A stretch of DNA of 64,000 nt from Methanoregula sp. (GTDB lineage: Archaea; Halobacteriota; Methanomicrobia; Methanomicrobiales; Methanospirillaceae): assembly GCF_023227875.1 (NCBI RefSeq), contig NZ_JALOCH010000002.1:124001-188000 (forward strand), written 5' to 3'. Shown piece by piece: positions 1 through 7,803 of this stretch. The notes beneath the pieces were generated by a model, which saw only the letters and a program-made list of their open reading frames with translations, did no database searches and was not told the origin of the DNA. Position 1 is the first letter of the stretch. Each line of letters starts with the position of its first letter. Both the position numbers and the translations under genes were made by a program.

Positions 1-11
1 CTCGCGGTTCA

Positions 12-101
12 GGTCAGATGACCATCACCGACTCGAAGAACTCTGGAGACTTCTGTCGAAGACCTGATGGTCTTCTCCTCCTCGTGGTTCTTACGAACCA
101 C
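12..101. repeat. Hairpin cassette group at window start
   Basis: Three short inverted repeats lie downstream of the tupA-like gene. One has arms GAAGACC/GGTCTTC around loop TGAT (58-75), one has arms GTGGTTC/GAACCAC around loop TTAC (84-101), and one has arms GGTC/GACC around loop AGAT (12-23). They belong to the hairpin family found in many other gaps of this window. Position after a stop codon would suit an RNA 3'-end or stability role; that is inference. Confidence 0.6.
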
Positions 102-128
102 TCGGATTCGGAAAAAGGGGGGGAAAAA

Positions 129-1160
129 TTATGCGGTTGTTGCCGCTGCTGCCGGGGCAACAGTTGCCGCCGGTGCAATCTCGGTTGCCGGCGTACTGTA
201 GTCGCCTACCCAACCTTCAGTTGCAGTCGGGACCTCGACACTCATGGGAGTGAAGAGGGCCTTGCCGTACTTGTCGACACCAAAGGAGGCGATATCGGCC
301 TGGGTCGTCGGATCGAGGAGGAAGTTGATGAAATTGTTGGCCATCTGGATCTTGTCGGCCGGCTGCTTGTCGTTGTATACAGCCATCACGCTGTAGATGT
401 TGAGCAGGCTTGCACCTTTGCTGACAAGGGGTACCAGGTTGAGATCCTTCTTGTAGGCAAGGTAGGTCCCTTCATCGGTCAGGACGTATGCACCCTTCTC
501 GCTTGCCATCTGGAGCGTCTCTCCCATTCCTTTACCGGCTTCTACGTACCAGTCCCCGGACTTCTGGACCTGGGTGGTGTAGTTGTATCCGGCCTTGGAC
601 CAGACAGTCTTCTCAGCGGAGTGGGTCCCGGAGTTGTCGCCACGGGAAACGAAGGCAATACCTGCGGTCTTGTTGGTCCCTTTGAGGAGCAGCGTTGTCA
701 TGGCCAGTTCAGGGGTCATATCCCTGATACCCGCCGGATCCGCTGCCGGGCCGACAATCAGGAACGAGTTGGAGGCGAACGAGCGCCGGTTCAGGCCAGA
801 ACCATCTTTCATGAACGCCAGTTCCTGGCTCGGGGAGTGGACAAGCAGCACATCCGCATCGCCACGCTTCGCGAGCTCGATGGCCTTGCCGGTGCCCTGC
901 GAGGTGATCTTCAGCTTGACATCGTACTTTTTCTCGAAAATTGGCTGGAGATAGTTAAGGAGCCCGGTATCATACAGGCTCGTGGTCGTCGCGATGACGA
1001 GTGTCTTCTCATCGGCTGCTGTTGCAGCAGGGGTTGCTGCCGCAGTAGAGTCAGCTGGGGTTGTTGACGGAGAGGTACTGGTACATCCGGCAAAGAGAGT
1101 TGTTACAAACAGGACTGCAACGATCATTGCAGTAAATCCAACATACACAGTCTTTTTCAT
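129..1160 (-). CDS. tupA: Tungstate/molybdate ABC transporter substrate-binding lipoprotein (TupA-type)
   Basis: 343 residues. It begins with a lipoprotein signal: basic start, hydrophobic stretch to about residue 24 and a lipobox ending at Cys26, then a Ser/Thr/Ala/Pro-rich linker to about residue 52. The mature domain opens with TTTSLYDTGLL (58-68), the oxyanion-binding opening typical of TupA proteins, and continues with the SQGTGKAIELAKRGDADVLLVH-like region of that family (split here around residue 92). TupA binds tungstate outside the membrane and delivers it to TupB/TupC. Permease and ATPase genes are not in the window; they could lie beyond base 1. Tungstate versus molybdate preference cannot be decided by eye. 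The C-terminus is Ala/Thr-rich. A fwd operon and other Mo/W genes lie within 12 kb. Confidence 0.9.
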   Translation of the reverse strand: MKKTVYVGFTAMIVAVLFVTTLFAGCTSTSPSTTPADSTAAATPAATAADEKTLVIATTTSLYDTGLLNYLQPIFEKKYDVKLKITSQGTGKAIELAKRGDADVLLVHSPSQELAFMKDGSGLNRRSFASNSFLIVGPAADPAGIRDMTPELAMTTLLLKGTNKTAGIAFVSRGDNSGTHSAEKTVWSKAGYNYTTQVQKSGDWYVEAGKGMGETLQMASEKGAYVLTDEGTYLAYKKDLNLVPLVSKGASLLNIYSVMAVYNDKQPADKIQMANNFINFLLDPTTQADIASFGVDKYGKALFTPMSVEVPTATEGWVGDYSTPATEIAPAATVAPAAAATTA

Positions 1161-1218
1161 AGTATGACCGGGATAATTTTACGGCGGGAGATAATTGAAT
1201 GTTTCTTTTTGTAATAAG

Positions 1219-1255
1219 TTAATATATAGTAGTAACCAGCTGATAACCAGCTGAT
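1219..1255 (-). promoter_or_regulatory. tupA promoter with tandem 11-bp direct repeat
   Basis: Read on the minus strand, two back-to-back copies of the 11-mer ATCAGCTGGTT (plus strand AACCAGCTGAT, 1234-1244 and 1245-1255) sit immediately upstream of an AT-rich TATA-like core (1219-1229), about 60 bases before the tupA start. An exact tandem direct repeat touching the TATA/BRE region is a plausible regulator site, possibly oxyanion-responsive. The regulator is unknown. Confidence 0.5.
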
Positions 1256-1292
1256 AATCAAATGGTTTTAAGATAATTAAATTGATTTACCG

Positions 1293-1309
1293 AATTTGTT
1301 AACATAAAG
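1293..1309. promoter_or_regulatory. TTGTTAACAT palindromic element (copy 1)
   Basis: An AT-rich element centred on the palindrome GTTAAC lies between tupA and the 1346-1684 gene. Nearly the same string recurs at 3081-3092 and 43349-43360, near other Mo/W-linked genes. It could be a shared operator or part of a general AT-rich promoter. Confidence 0.3.
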
Positions 1310-1345
1310 AGGTCATCAGGCATGAAACATACCGGTACCCGGGAA

Positions 1346-1684
1346 TCAGTCCTTTCCGGTCAGGGCAACGAAGATCTCCGGCCCAAGAATTTCCTTCATC
1401 TCACCGGCGTAATTTTCCTGCATGAGGGCCAGCATCTTCCGTGTCCCTTTTGTCGTTGTCAGGATACCCACACGTTCGGCGCGGGTGATCAGTTCCTGCT
1501 CTTCCATCATCGCGAAGTAGGGGAGGATGTAGTAATGCGGGACATCAAGGAATTCAGCCAGTCTCCGGGTAGTGGGGAATTTTATCCGGACTGAATCCTC
1601 AGTAAATGTCAGTGATATTGCTCGTTCTTCTACCTGAATGCGGACCGCTGCATCAAAAAGGGAATCAATGGAAAGGGCGGCCAT
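1346..1684 (-). CDS. Small winged-helix-like protein, possible regulator
   Basis: 112 residues, not assigned to a named family. Residues about 35-90 look like a winged helix: a helix containing TTRRLAEFLDVP, a second helix with MMEEQELITRA and a hairpin-like GILTTTKGT followed by a helix. The N-terminal 30 residues look like a short beta sheet. No membrane segment or signal is present. It lies just upstream of tupA on the same strand, 185 bases away across the tupA promoter. A role as a DNA-binding regulator of the neighbouring metal genes is possible but inferred only from fold appearance and position. Confidence 0.6.
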   Translation of the reverse strand: MAALSIDSLFDAAVRIQVEERAISLTFTEDSVRIKFPTTRRLAEFLDVPHYYILPYFAMMEEQELITRAERVGILTTTKGTRKMLALMQENYAGEMKEILGPEIFVALTGKD

Positions 1685-1753
1685 GAATCTTCTCTTCAGG
1701 ATAGTTGATCCTCAAAGGTATTGAGGTTTGGCCAGATCACAAAAAGTAAAAAA

Positions 1754-1957
1754 TTATTTCTTCTTCTTATGGTCATCGTCAACAGGCTTCATGTACACAA
1801 CTTCCGCCTTGACGTCCTTTGCAATCTGTTCGATCTCGAACTTCCGAAAATGGGTTGCCGCGATCTGGATCTCGCCACCGGTCACTGCAACGATGCGGTA
1901 CTTGGGCGACTCGACGCCCTCGCCTACTTTCTGGCGTTCACGAATGTAGATCTTCAT
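1754..1957 (-). CDS. Conserved-looking small protein, function unknown
   Basis: 67 residues with a basic lysine tail (DDDHKKKK). The sequence reads as alternating beta strands (MKIYIRERQK, YRIVAVTGGEIQIAATHF) followed by a helix and a last strand, so a compact alpha/beta fold is likely. No motif was recognised. It precedes the 112-residue gene on the same strand by 69 bases and diverges from the MoSto-like gene. Codon use is like its neighbours, which supports a real gene. Confidence 0.55.
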   Translation of the reverse strand: MKIYIRERQKVGEGVESPKYRIVAVTGGEIQIAATHFRKFEIEQIAKDVKAEVVYMKPVDDDHKKKK

Positions 1958-2082
1958 GGTATTCCTCCTGCCAATAACGTCCGCAGTTCAAAGTCGTGCT
2001 GCGGAAGTATCAGCTCTGATATACCAACTGGTTTGCATGGACTTATACCTTTCCTTTGCGATACTGGAGTTGAGTGTTCATC

Positions 2083-2892
2083 ATGAAAAAACGGTTTGAG
2101 TTATCAAGCGGACTGCAGGGTGAGACCCTTGTCCGGAAAGGGCTGAAGAGAAAACGGCCGGTGAGCGAACAGATCCGTATCGCCCCGGATATCAACGTGA
2201 TCAAGATCGGGGGGCACGGCGCGATCGATTACGGGCGCGATGTGATGTACCCGCTCTGCGATGAGATCGGAACGCTTTCGAAGAAGCACAAACTCCTCGT
2301 GGTCACCGGTGGCGGCGGGCGCGTGCGCCATATCATGGACATCGGCATGGACCTGGGTATGCCGACCGGTGTCCTTGCCGAACTCTCGGCCAAGATCTCC
2401 GAACAGAACGCAATCATGGTCTCGATCCTGCTCTCGAAATACAATGGGTCGCGGATCCATACCGGCGATCTTCTCGAACTGCCGATGCTCCTGAAGCTCG
2501 GCATCCTGCCGGTCATCCATGGCACGCCTCCGTACGGGCTCTACGAACACCCGTCGCGGTCCGATGCGATCCCGCCTCACCGCACGGATACCGGTGCATT
2601 CCTGATCGCAGAAGTGCTCGGTGCAAAGAGCTGTATCATCGGGAAGAACGTGGACGGGCTTTATGCTGAAGACCCCCGGAAGAACCCGGATGCAGAGCTC
2701 ATCAGGGATATCACCGCAAAGGAACTGATCAAAATGGATCTTGAGGATCTGGTGCTTGAACCTATGGTCATAAAACTCCTGGAAGACGCCGCCCATATCC
2801 GCGAAGTCCGGATCATCAACTGTCATAAGCGGGGCAATATCGAAAAGGCGATCAACGGCAACAATACCGGGACCATTATCCGCGCAGAATAA
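2083..2892 (+). CDS. Molybdenum storage protein (MoSto)/UMP-kinase-like subunit
   Basis: About 270 residues from ATG 2083 (GTG 2074 is an alternative), which matches the length of MosA/MosB. It has the amino-acid-kinase fold signatures: VIKIGGHGAIDYG near the N-terminus, the nucleotide-binding LLVVTGGGGRVRH, and the segment PPYGLYEHP...IPPHRTDTGAF, which closely resembles the corresponding segment of Azotobacter MosA/MosB rather than ordinary UMP kinase. MoSto hexamers bind ATP and store molybdate or tungstate as polyoxometalate clusters in the cytoplasm. The neighbourhood (TupA-like protein, MoeA, Fwd) supports a Mo/W store. A purely UMP-kinase-like role remains possible because cluster-binding residues cannot be checked by eye. 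Confidence 0.8.
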   Translation: MKKRFELSSGLQGETLVRKGLKRKRPVSEQIRIAPDINVIKIGGHGAIDYGRDVMYPLCDEIGTLSKKHKLLVVTGGGGRVRHIMDIGMDLGMPTGVLAELSAKISEQNAIMVSILLSKYNGSRIHTGDLLELPMLLKLGILPVIHGTPPYGLYEHPSRSDAIPPHRTDTGAFLIAEVLGAKSCIIGKNVDGLYAEDPRKNPDAELIRDITAKELIKMDLEDLVLEPMVIKLLEDAAHIREVRIINCHKRGNIEKAINGNNTGTIIRAE

Positions 2893-3272
2893 CGAAGGAG
2901 ATCCCTTCCGCAGGAGGCCGTGTGTGTGTCATACTATCGATGGCCCCCCGCGGGAGTTATGATGCACGCCAGACCCGCCGCATCGTGGCATGATGCAGGT
3001 ACCGAAAGAACCGGGACATTGGTTCTGGCCATCGTGTCCATTCAGGACATAGTACATTTTCTTTGGCTTAATAAATCAATTTTGTTAACATCATTAGGTT
3101 AATATGAAAAGAAAGCCCGCATGCAGTCATCGGGATTATTACGTCGTGAAAGGGTAACACATTGGTAACAAGGCAGGGAGATTAACCAGTCCCGTTACAG
3201 GAGATAAGTTAACTGCTGTTAATTAACCAGCGGTATTTATCAGGATGACCAGATTTACAATACTTGAGTACT
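2893..3272. promoter_or_regulatory. 380-bp intergenic region with repeated TTAAC elements
   Basis: No gene was found. The right half is AT-rich and contains several related sites: TTGTTAACAT at 3083-3092, then further GTAACA, TTAACCAG, GTTAAC and GTTAATTAAC strings between 3145 and 3230. The density of GTTAAC-type sites directly upstream of the 3273 gene suggests a regulated promoter. Nothing else was seen. Confidence 0.4.
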
Positions 3273-3692
3273 ATGGGTTTCAGTTCAGACATTATGCACG
3301 ATTTTGTGGCAAAGGAGATCAAAAACATCTACTCCAGTTATGATGGCTGGAAATGTACCTCACGGCCGACCGGAAACAGGTACGACTCGATCATGGTGCT
3401 GGAACGGCGCAACGGAGGACACCATGAATGCATAAAGGTCTTTGTTACATTCGAAAGATCGGTACCCTCACCCCTTCCGGAGGACCTTACTACGGCAGAA
3501 CGCAATCGCGACGGCATGCCGACCCGTTTCACCTGTGCAGTCATGGTCCCGGCCAATGCAGACACCTCATCGGTGCCACCCGAGATCCTTGTCTGTACCA
3601 TGCGATCGTTTGCCTTTGAGGGCAAGGAGCTTACCTGGGTGAAAAAACCGGTCCGGAAGACCGAATCAACACTGGCAAAAGTGCCGGCATAA
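3273..3692 (+). CDS. 139-residue protein of a paralogous family (paralogue at 15.3 kb)
   Basis: I start it at ATG 3273, not TTG 3264, because its paralogue at 15338-15754 aligns from the same MG. Both share the frame MG..xD-(V/I)-M...YDGWK, a central basic region and the C-terminal signature DTSSVPP followed by a hydrophobic strand, (T/R)-(A/S)-FAF and G-x-(L/E)-LxW. It has no membrane segment or signal, so it is probably cytoplasmic. Function is unknown. The copy here lies between the MoSto-like gene and moeA; the other heads an operon with a YdjM-like protein and a methyltransferase. I infer a link to metal physiology. Confidence 0.7.
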   Translation: MGFSSDIMHDFVAKEIKNIYSSYDGWKCTSRPTGNRYDSIMVLERRNGGHHECIKVFVTFERSVPSPLPEDLTTAERNRDGMPTRFTCAVMVPANADTSSVPPEILVCTMRSFAFEGKELTWVKKPVRKTESTLAKVPA

Positions 3693-3713
3693 CATAGTCC
3701 TTTTTTTAAAACA

Positions 3714-5630
3714 TTATCCCTGCGGCGATTCAGGATTGATTGCCGGGAGGGGGGACTCGGTCAGGATCGAATCCGTAGAAAGGTGCCGGATCATCCCGGT
3801 CGTTTCTGTTGAATACCCCCCGGACTTCATGAGAAGAGCGTGGTAAGCCGGTGACCGTATCAGGGTGATGAGCATCCCGATCCTGGGATCTGTCAACAGA
3901 TCCCGTTGCACGGCAAGCTCGTAATCCGCATGGGCAACCGGAATGAACTGCAGTCCGCTGGCACTGGCAATGCTGGAAGTACAGATACCGGCATCGGCAA
4001 ACCCGTTCCGTACGGCGACTGCAACTGCCGGGGAATCGTGGACTTCCTGGAGGTACCCGTTCAACTCCAGGGGGTCAATTCCTTCCGCGGCAAGCAGGGT
4101 GTCGAGGACCATCCGTGACGGGGTGCCTTTCCGCGTATTGATGAACCGGGCATTGGCGAGATCCGTTACATTCAGGCCATCGCGGGACGCGATACCCATT
4201 TCAATGGTAGCAATATGGATAAACGCCAGTTCGCGGTCATCCGGATTTTTTATTAAGGAAGTGTAGGTCTTCAGCGGGGAGCGGGCGGGTAGGACAAGAG
4301 GGGAGGCATGGCAGGTGTTGTTGCCCAGGGCAAGAAATCCTGCGGTATTTCCCGGGTTTGTGGCATGGATATACAATCCCTCATCATGGGCGAGCCCGGC
4401 GAGTTCCTCCAGGGCCGGGTCCAGCGTTCCGGTCAGGATGAGGGTACGCTCGATGCTCCCGGGATCGGTGGTAAGGAAGACCGTAAGCTCGGTCCCGGCT
4501 TCGTATCCCTCGACCGGTGCAGGGATGTGGGTGTAGCCGTTCGCCTTTACCGTTGCCATCTGGGCAAAACCCCCTTTCCCGTGAGGCGTCCCGTACAGGG
4601 TGTCACCGATACAGCCGACAAAGAGCGGCACGAACTCGTCGAACCCAGGGTCTGACGTAAGCGCCTGCGCCAGCCGGGCGGTCACCGGGTACCGTGGTGC
4701 CGGGGCAAACCCCCATGATTCAAGCAGCGGTGCGGCAAACTCCCGGAGCACGGACTGGGCAGCAAGAGGGTACCCCGGCAACCCGAGGACGGGTTTGCCC
4801 TCTACCCTTCCCAGCATCATCGGCTTGCCGGGCTTGACTGCCACGCCATGGAAGAGCAGTTCCCCGATCGAACGGATCACGCTCTCGGTAAAGTCGCGGG
4901 TCCCGGCTGATGAGCCGGCAGAGATGATGACAAGGTCGTTATCCCGCACCGCTGACCGCAGGGCATCGCGGATCAGGTCGGGGTCATCGTGCACGATCGG
5001 AAGGCGGGTACAGTGCGCTCCCATCTGGGAGAGGAAGACCTGGGCCATGACTGTGTTGCTCTCCACCACCTGCCCCGGACCGGGCCGGACACCCAGCGGC
5101 ACGAGCTCGCTGCCGGTCGGAATAATGCCCACGTTGACTGCAAGGACCTCGATGGAGGTGATCCCATAGGTGACGAGTGCCCCGATATCGAACGGCCGGA
5201 TCAGGTGGCCGCGGGGAAGTACCAGTTTGTTCTCCTTGATGTCCTCCCCGGCCGGGCGGACATGCTGCCATGGAACCGCAGCCCGCCGTACCTGGAAGTG
5301 GCTGCCGGATTCCCAGACATCCTCGATCATGATGACCGCGTCGAACTCCGGAGGGATGATGTTGCCGGTATTCACCCGGGCACAGTGGTCAAGGGTTACC
5401 GGGTTCTGGTCGCTGGCACCAAGGGTATCCCGGCTCCTGACCGCGATCCCGTCCATGGCAGAGAGATTCACTTCCGGTACAGAGTATTTGGCATAGACCG
5501 GTTCTGCCACGACCCTTCCCACAGACTGCATGACAGGGACCTTCTCGGTCCGCCGTGGCGCAGCAAAGGCGGTCGTGAGCAGGGTGAGTGCCTCTTCAAG
5601 AGAACGGAGCTCAAGGTAACGCTTTACCAT
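3714..5630 (-). CDS. moeA: Molybdopterin molybdenumtransferase MoeA fused to a periplasmic-binding-like domain
   Basis: 638 residues. The first 400 form MoeA: the N-terminal domain, the molybdopterin-binding domain with IPTGSELV, SAGSSAGTRDFT and PGKPMMLG, the GLPGYP motif, and domain IV. MoeA inserts molybdate or tungstate into adenylylated molybdopterin. Residues from about 405 to 615 form a LysR-substrate/PBP-like domain, a fusion known in archaeal MoeA proteins and thought to sense oxyanion or cofactor; no helix-turn-helix is attached. The gene stands between the 139-residue protein and the SagB-like gene. Its likely clients include the nearby Fwd complex, which needs Mo/W-bis-pterin. Confidence 0.9.
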   Translation of the reverse strand: MVKRYLELRSLEEALTLLTTAFAAPRRTEKVPVMQSVGRVVAEPVYAKYSVPEVNLSAMDGIAVRSRDTLGASDQNPVTLDHCARVNTGNIIPPEFDAVIMIEDVWESGSHFQVRRAAVPWQHVRPAGEDIKENKLVLPRGHLIRPFDIGALVTYGITSIEVLAVNVGIIPTGSELVPLGVRPGPGQVVESNTVMAQVFLSQMGAHCTRLPIVHDDPDLIRDALRSAVRDNDLVIISAGSSAGTRDFTESVIRSIGELLFHGVAVKPGKPMMLGRVEGKPVLGLPGYPLAAQSVLREFAAPLLESWGFAPAPRYPVTARLAQALTSDPGFDEFVPLFVGCIGDTLYGTPHGKGGFAQMATVKANGYTHIPAPVEGYEAGTELTVFLTTDPGSIERTLILTGTLDPALEELAGLAHDEGLYIHATNPGNTAGFLALGNNTCHASPLVLPARSPLKTYTSLIKNPDDRELAFIHIATIEMGIASRDGLNVTDLANARFINTRKGTPSRMVLDTLLAAEGIDPLELNGYLQEVHDSPAVAVAVRNGFADAGICTSSIASASGLQFIPVAHADYELAVQRDLLTDPRIGMLITLIRSPAYHALLMKSGGYSTETTGMIRHLSTDSILTESPLPAINPESPQG

Positions 5631-5793
5631 CGCAGACAGCGCCCCGTTCTTCTCGTGCGATCGTGTCGTGCCATTCCCGTACCCTCATCAAAATAATTGT
5701 ATTAACAATGTGCTTTTGTAATAGTAAAAAGAATGTCGCAATGTCCTGGTAAACAAGTTATCCGGGAGTGACTGAAAAAAGGGGACCTCTTTA

Positions 5794-6546
5794 TCACAGC
5801 GATACGTTCTGCTGGGTATTTCCCACGGCAGCAAGGTAGACCGGCCACTGAGTCTCGGGGTCGAGATTTGCGAGTTTTGTAACCAGATCATCGTGGAACA
5901 TGTCAATCGGTGCCACCTGGAGACCGAGCCCCGAGGCAGCCAGGATCAGGTTCTGGCAGGCATGCCCGGCCTCGATGAGAGCACTGCGATATCCCCGGTT
6001 CCCGATTGCCCAGACCGTTCGGTACGGAATGGCGACCCAGAGGAAGGTTACGGCAGCCCGGGTCGTGAGCTTGAAGTTCATGCTTGCGGTGCTCATCTCA
6101 AGAGTCAGCCCTGAGTCGAGATGTTCGGCCACGATGCTGTGGGATTTCGGGAGGTACCGGTACAGGCCGGCATCCAGCCCTTCCACATCGCTCGCGACAA
6201 AATAGGTCTCCAGCGGGTTCCGCGAACCGGTCGAGGGTATGTTGCGGATCTCGATCGACTCTGCCACGACCTTCTTGAACCCCTGGGTACACCAGAGCAG
6301 GTACGAGAGCTGCTTTAAGTCCATCGTGGACCGGGCAAAGAACCCGACAGGTTCCCAGCCTTCTATCGCTTTCCTGACCGGCATGTCCGGGAGCTTGATT
6401 TTTTTCGGGTTTATGAGTTCGATGACGGTCTGCCCTTCCTTAACCGGGAACTCGTGGGGGGGTTCCGGGACACGGAGGACAAGGTCGACCGTGGAATAAT
6501 CCGGGCATCTGGTTCCATTGATGAAGTCTCTTCCAACTTTATTCAT
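5794..6546 (-). CDS. SagB/ThcOx-family nitroreductase-like dehydrogenase
   Basis: 250 residues with the nitroreductase fold features of the SagB/ThcOx group: FARSTMDLKQLSYLLW (helix and FMN-contact segment), PSTGSRNPLETYFV with the conserved basic/serine FMN-binding region, the YRYLPKSHSI hairpin, and ALIEAGHACQNLILAASGLGL near the C-terminus. Such enzymes bind FMN. SagB proper oxidises azolines in peptide natural products, but no cyclodehydratase or precursor peptide is seen nearby, so the substrate is unknown. It is probably cytoplasmic. It stands alone between moeA and the hairpin-rich gap before fwdC. Confidence 0.8.
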   Translation of the reverse strand: MNKVGRDFINGTRCPDYSTVDLVLRVPEPPHEFPVKEGQTVIELINPKKIKLPDMPVRKAIEGWEPVGFFARSTMDLKQLSYLLWCTQGFKKVVAESIEIRNIPSTGSRNPLETYFVASDVEGLDAGLYRYLPKSHSIVAEHLDSGLTLEMSTASMNFKLTTRAAVTFLWVAIPYRTVWAIGNRGYRSALIEAGHACQNLILAASGLGLQVAPIDMFHDDLVTKLANLDPETQWPVYLAAVGNTQQNVSL

Positions 6547-6587
6547 AGGGTCACACCCTGTAACGGAGATTCTTATGTTGTCTTCCT

Positions 6588-6928
6588 GGTTCTTCGAACC
6601 TGTCGGAACTCGAAGAAGTCCGTGAGAACTTCGAGAGCGAGAACGGAGGCGGAGCCGACCTTCGAATGTCGAAGAACGCTAATGCATTCGGTCGAAGACC
6701 TGATAGCCTTCTCCTGCTTCGGGGCTTATGCCGCTCAGCATTCTTCACTTCAGGCTCTGATAAGCTTTCGGAATTCGAAGAATCCTGATGGATTCGGTCG
6801 AAGACATATTGGTCTTCTCCTGCTTCGGGTCTGATGACCCTCTGCATTCTCGTCCTCCTGGTTCTTCGAACCTGTCGGAAGTCGAAGAACGCTGATGCGT
6901 TCTTCTCCTCCTCCAGGTCTGATGACCT
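6588..6928. repeat. Dense array of hairpin cassettes between fwdC and the sagB-like gene
   Basis: The gap 6547-6987 holds no convincing gene but at least six hairpins of one family. Arms and loops include GGTTC/GAACC with loop TTC (6588-6600 and 6860-6872), GAATCC/GGATTC with loop TGAT (6780-6795), GGGTC/GACCC with TGAT (6827-6840), GAAGAACGC/GCGTTCTTC with TGAT (6884-6905) and AGGTC/GACCT with TGAT (6915-6928). Imperfect units lie at 6694-6711 and 6800-6817. Stem sequences differ while pairing and loop are kept. Confidence 0.75.
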
Positions 6929-6987
6929 GTCGGAGAAAAAAGAGATTTGTCCTCTATGGACCGATGTGTTGTGATGTGTTTGGGGGT

Positions 6988-7794
6988 TCATGCCGCCGCT
7001 TTCAGGTACAGGTTTGCGTACACGACCTGTCCCTTGCTCTTCGGGTGTCTCTCGCCGAGGTCGCCGATGTAGTGGTCGAAGGTCGCCTTGACGCCGTCGA
7101 TCTCCTTCTCGACAGTGTCGACCTTCTTGTATCCGGGCATCATGAATTTGATCTTGCCGAGCACGTACATCTCGCCCCTGACCATCTGGCCGCCGACACG
7201 TCCCTCGACATCGCCCTTGATGACGACCGTGCCGCCCTCTGCATGGGTGGAGACGTGGATGAAGGCGTTCTTCTCGATGATGATGGTGCCGCCGAGCATG
7301 AAGGTACCGATATCGTTACCTGCACTGCCCTTGATCCGGATGGTGCCGCCCTTCATGCCTCTCCAGTCGCCACGGTAGGCACAGCCGACATGGTTCTTGG
7401 CATCGCCGTCGCAGAGGAGCTCTCCGCCTTCCATCTGGATCCCGCAGAATGAGTCCATGTTCCCCTTGATGTGGATCTTGCCGCCCTTCATCCAGCCGCC
7501 GACATACATGTCAGCATTGCCATTGACCGTGACCGTTCCTGCGGTCATCCTGGCACCGATGTACTTGACACGGGTGCAGTCACCGGCAATCACGATGTCG
7601 GTGTCTGCGGCAGTCTCGCCTGCGTTGCCGGAGACTTCAAAGAAGTCCCCGAGTTTCATATGGATCTTTCCTTCGTGTCCCGGGAGTTCTGCAATCTGTG
7701 CTGCAGTCTTTCCTGCGAATGCGTCGGGGGTGATGCTGTATCCCTCGAACATGAGTTCGGGGACCTTGGTGGGTTTTAACGTTACTGTTGCCAT
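6988..7794 (-). CDS. fwdC: Formylmethanofuran dehydrogenase subunit C
   Basis: 268 residues. The C-terminal two thirds consist of repeated GG(x)I/V-x-I-x-G-(x)3-4-(V/I/D)-G units, the right-handed beta-helix shared with the C-terminal domain of glutamate synthase. FwdC bridges the amidohydrolase subunit A and the redox subunits B/D in the complex that fixes CO2 onto methanofuran. It is the last gene of a minus-strand operon, 9 bases after fwdA. Mo (fmd) versus W (fwd) isoenzyme cannot be separated here; the fwd name is used because a TupA-like protein is near. Confidence 0.95.
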   Translation of the reverse strand: MATVTLKPTKVPELMFEGYSITPDAFAGKTAAQIAELPGHEGKIHMKLGDFFEVSGNAGETAADTDIVIAGDCTRVKYIGARMTAGTVTVNGNADMYVGGWMKGGKIHIKGNMDSFCGIQMEGGELLCDGDAKNHVGCAYRGDWRGMKGGTIRIKGSAGNDIGTFMLGGTIIIEKNAFIHVSTHAEGGTVVIKGDVEGRVGGQMVRGEMYVLGKIKFMMPGYKKVDTVEKEIDGVKATFDHYIGDLGERHPKSKGQVVYANLYLKAAA

Positions 7795-7803
7795 GATCGC
7801 ACC

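Noticed and set aside
18..1067. Long plus-strand frame opposite the tupA-like gene
   Set aside because: It has no recognisable domain, is Arg/Cys-rich and mirrors a well-supported gene with signal peptide and TupA motifs; it is an antisense shadow.
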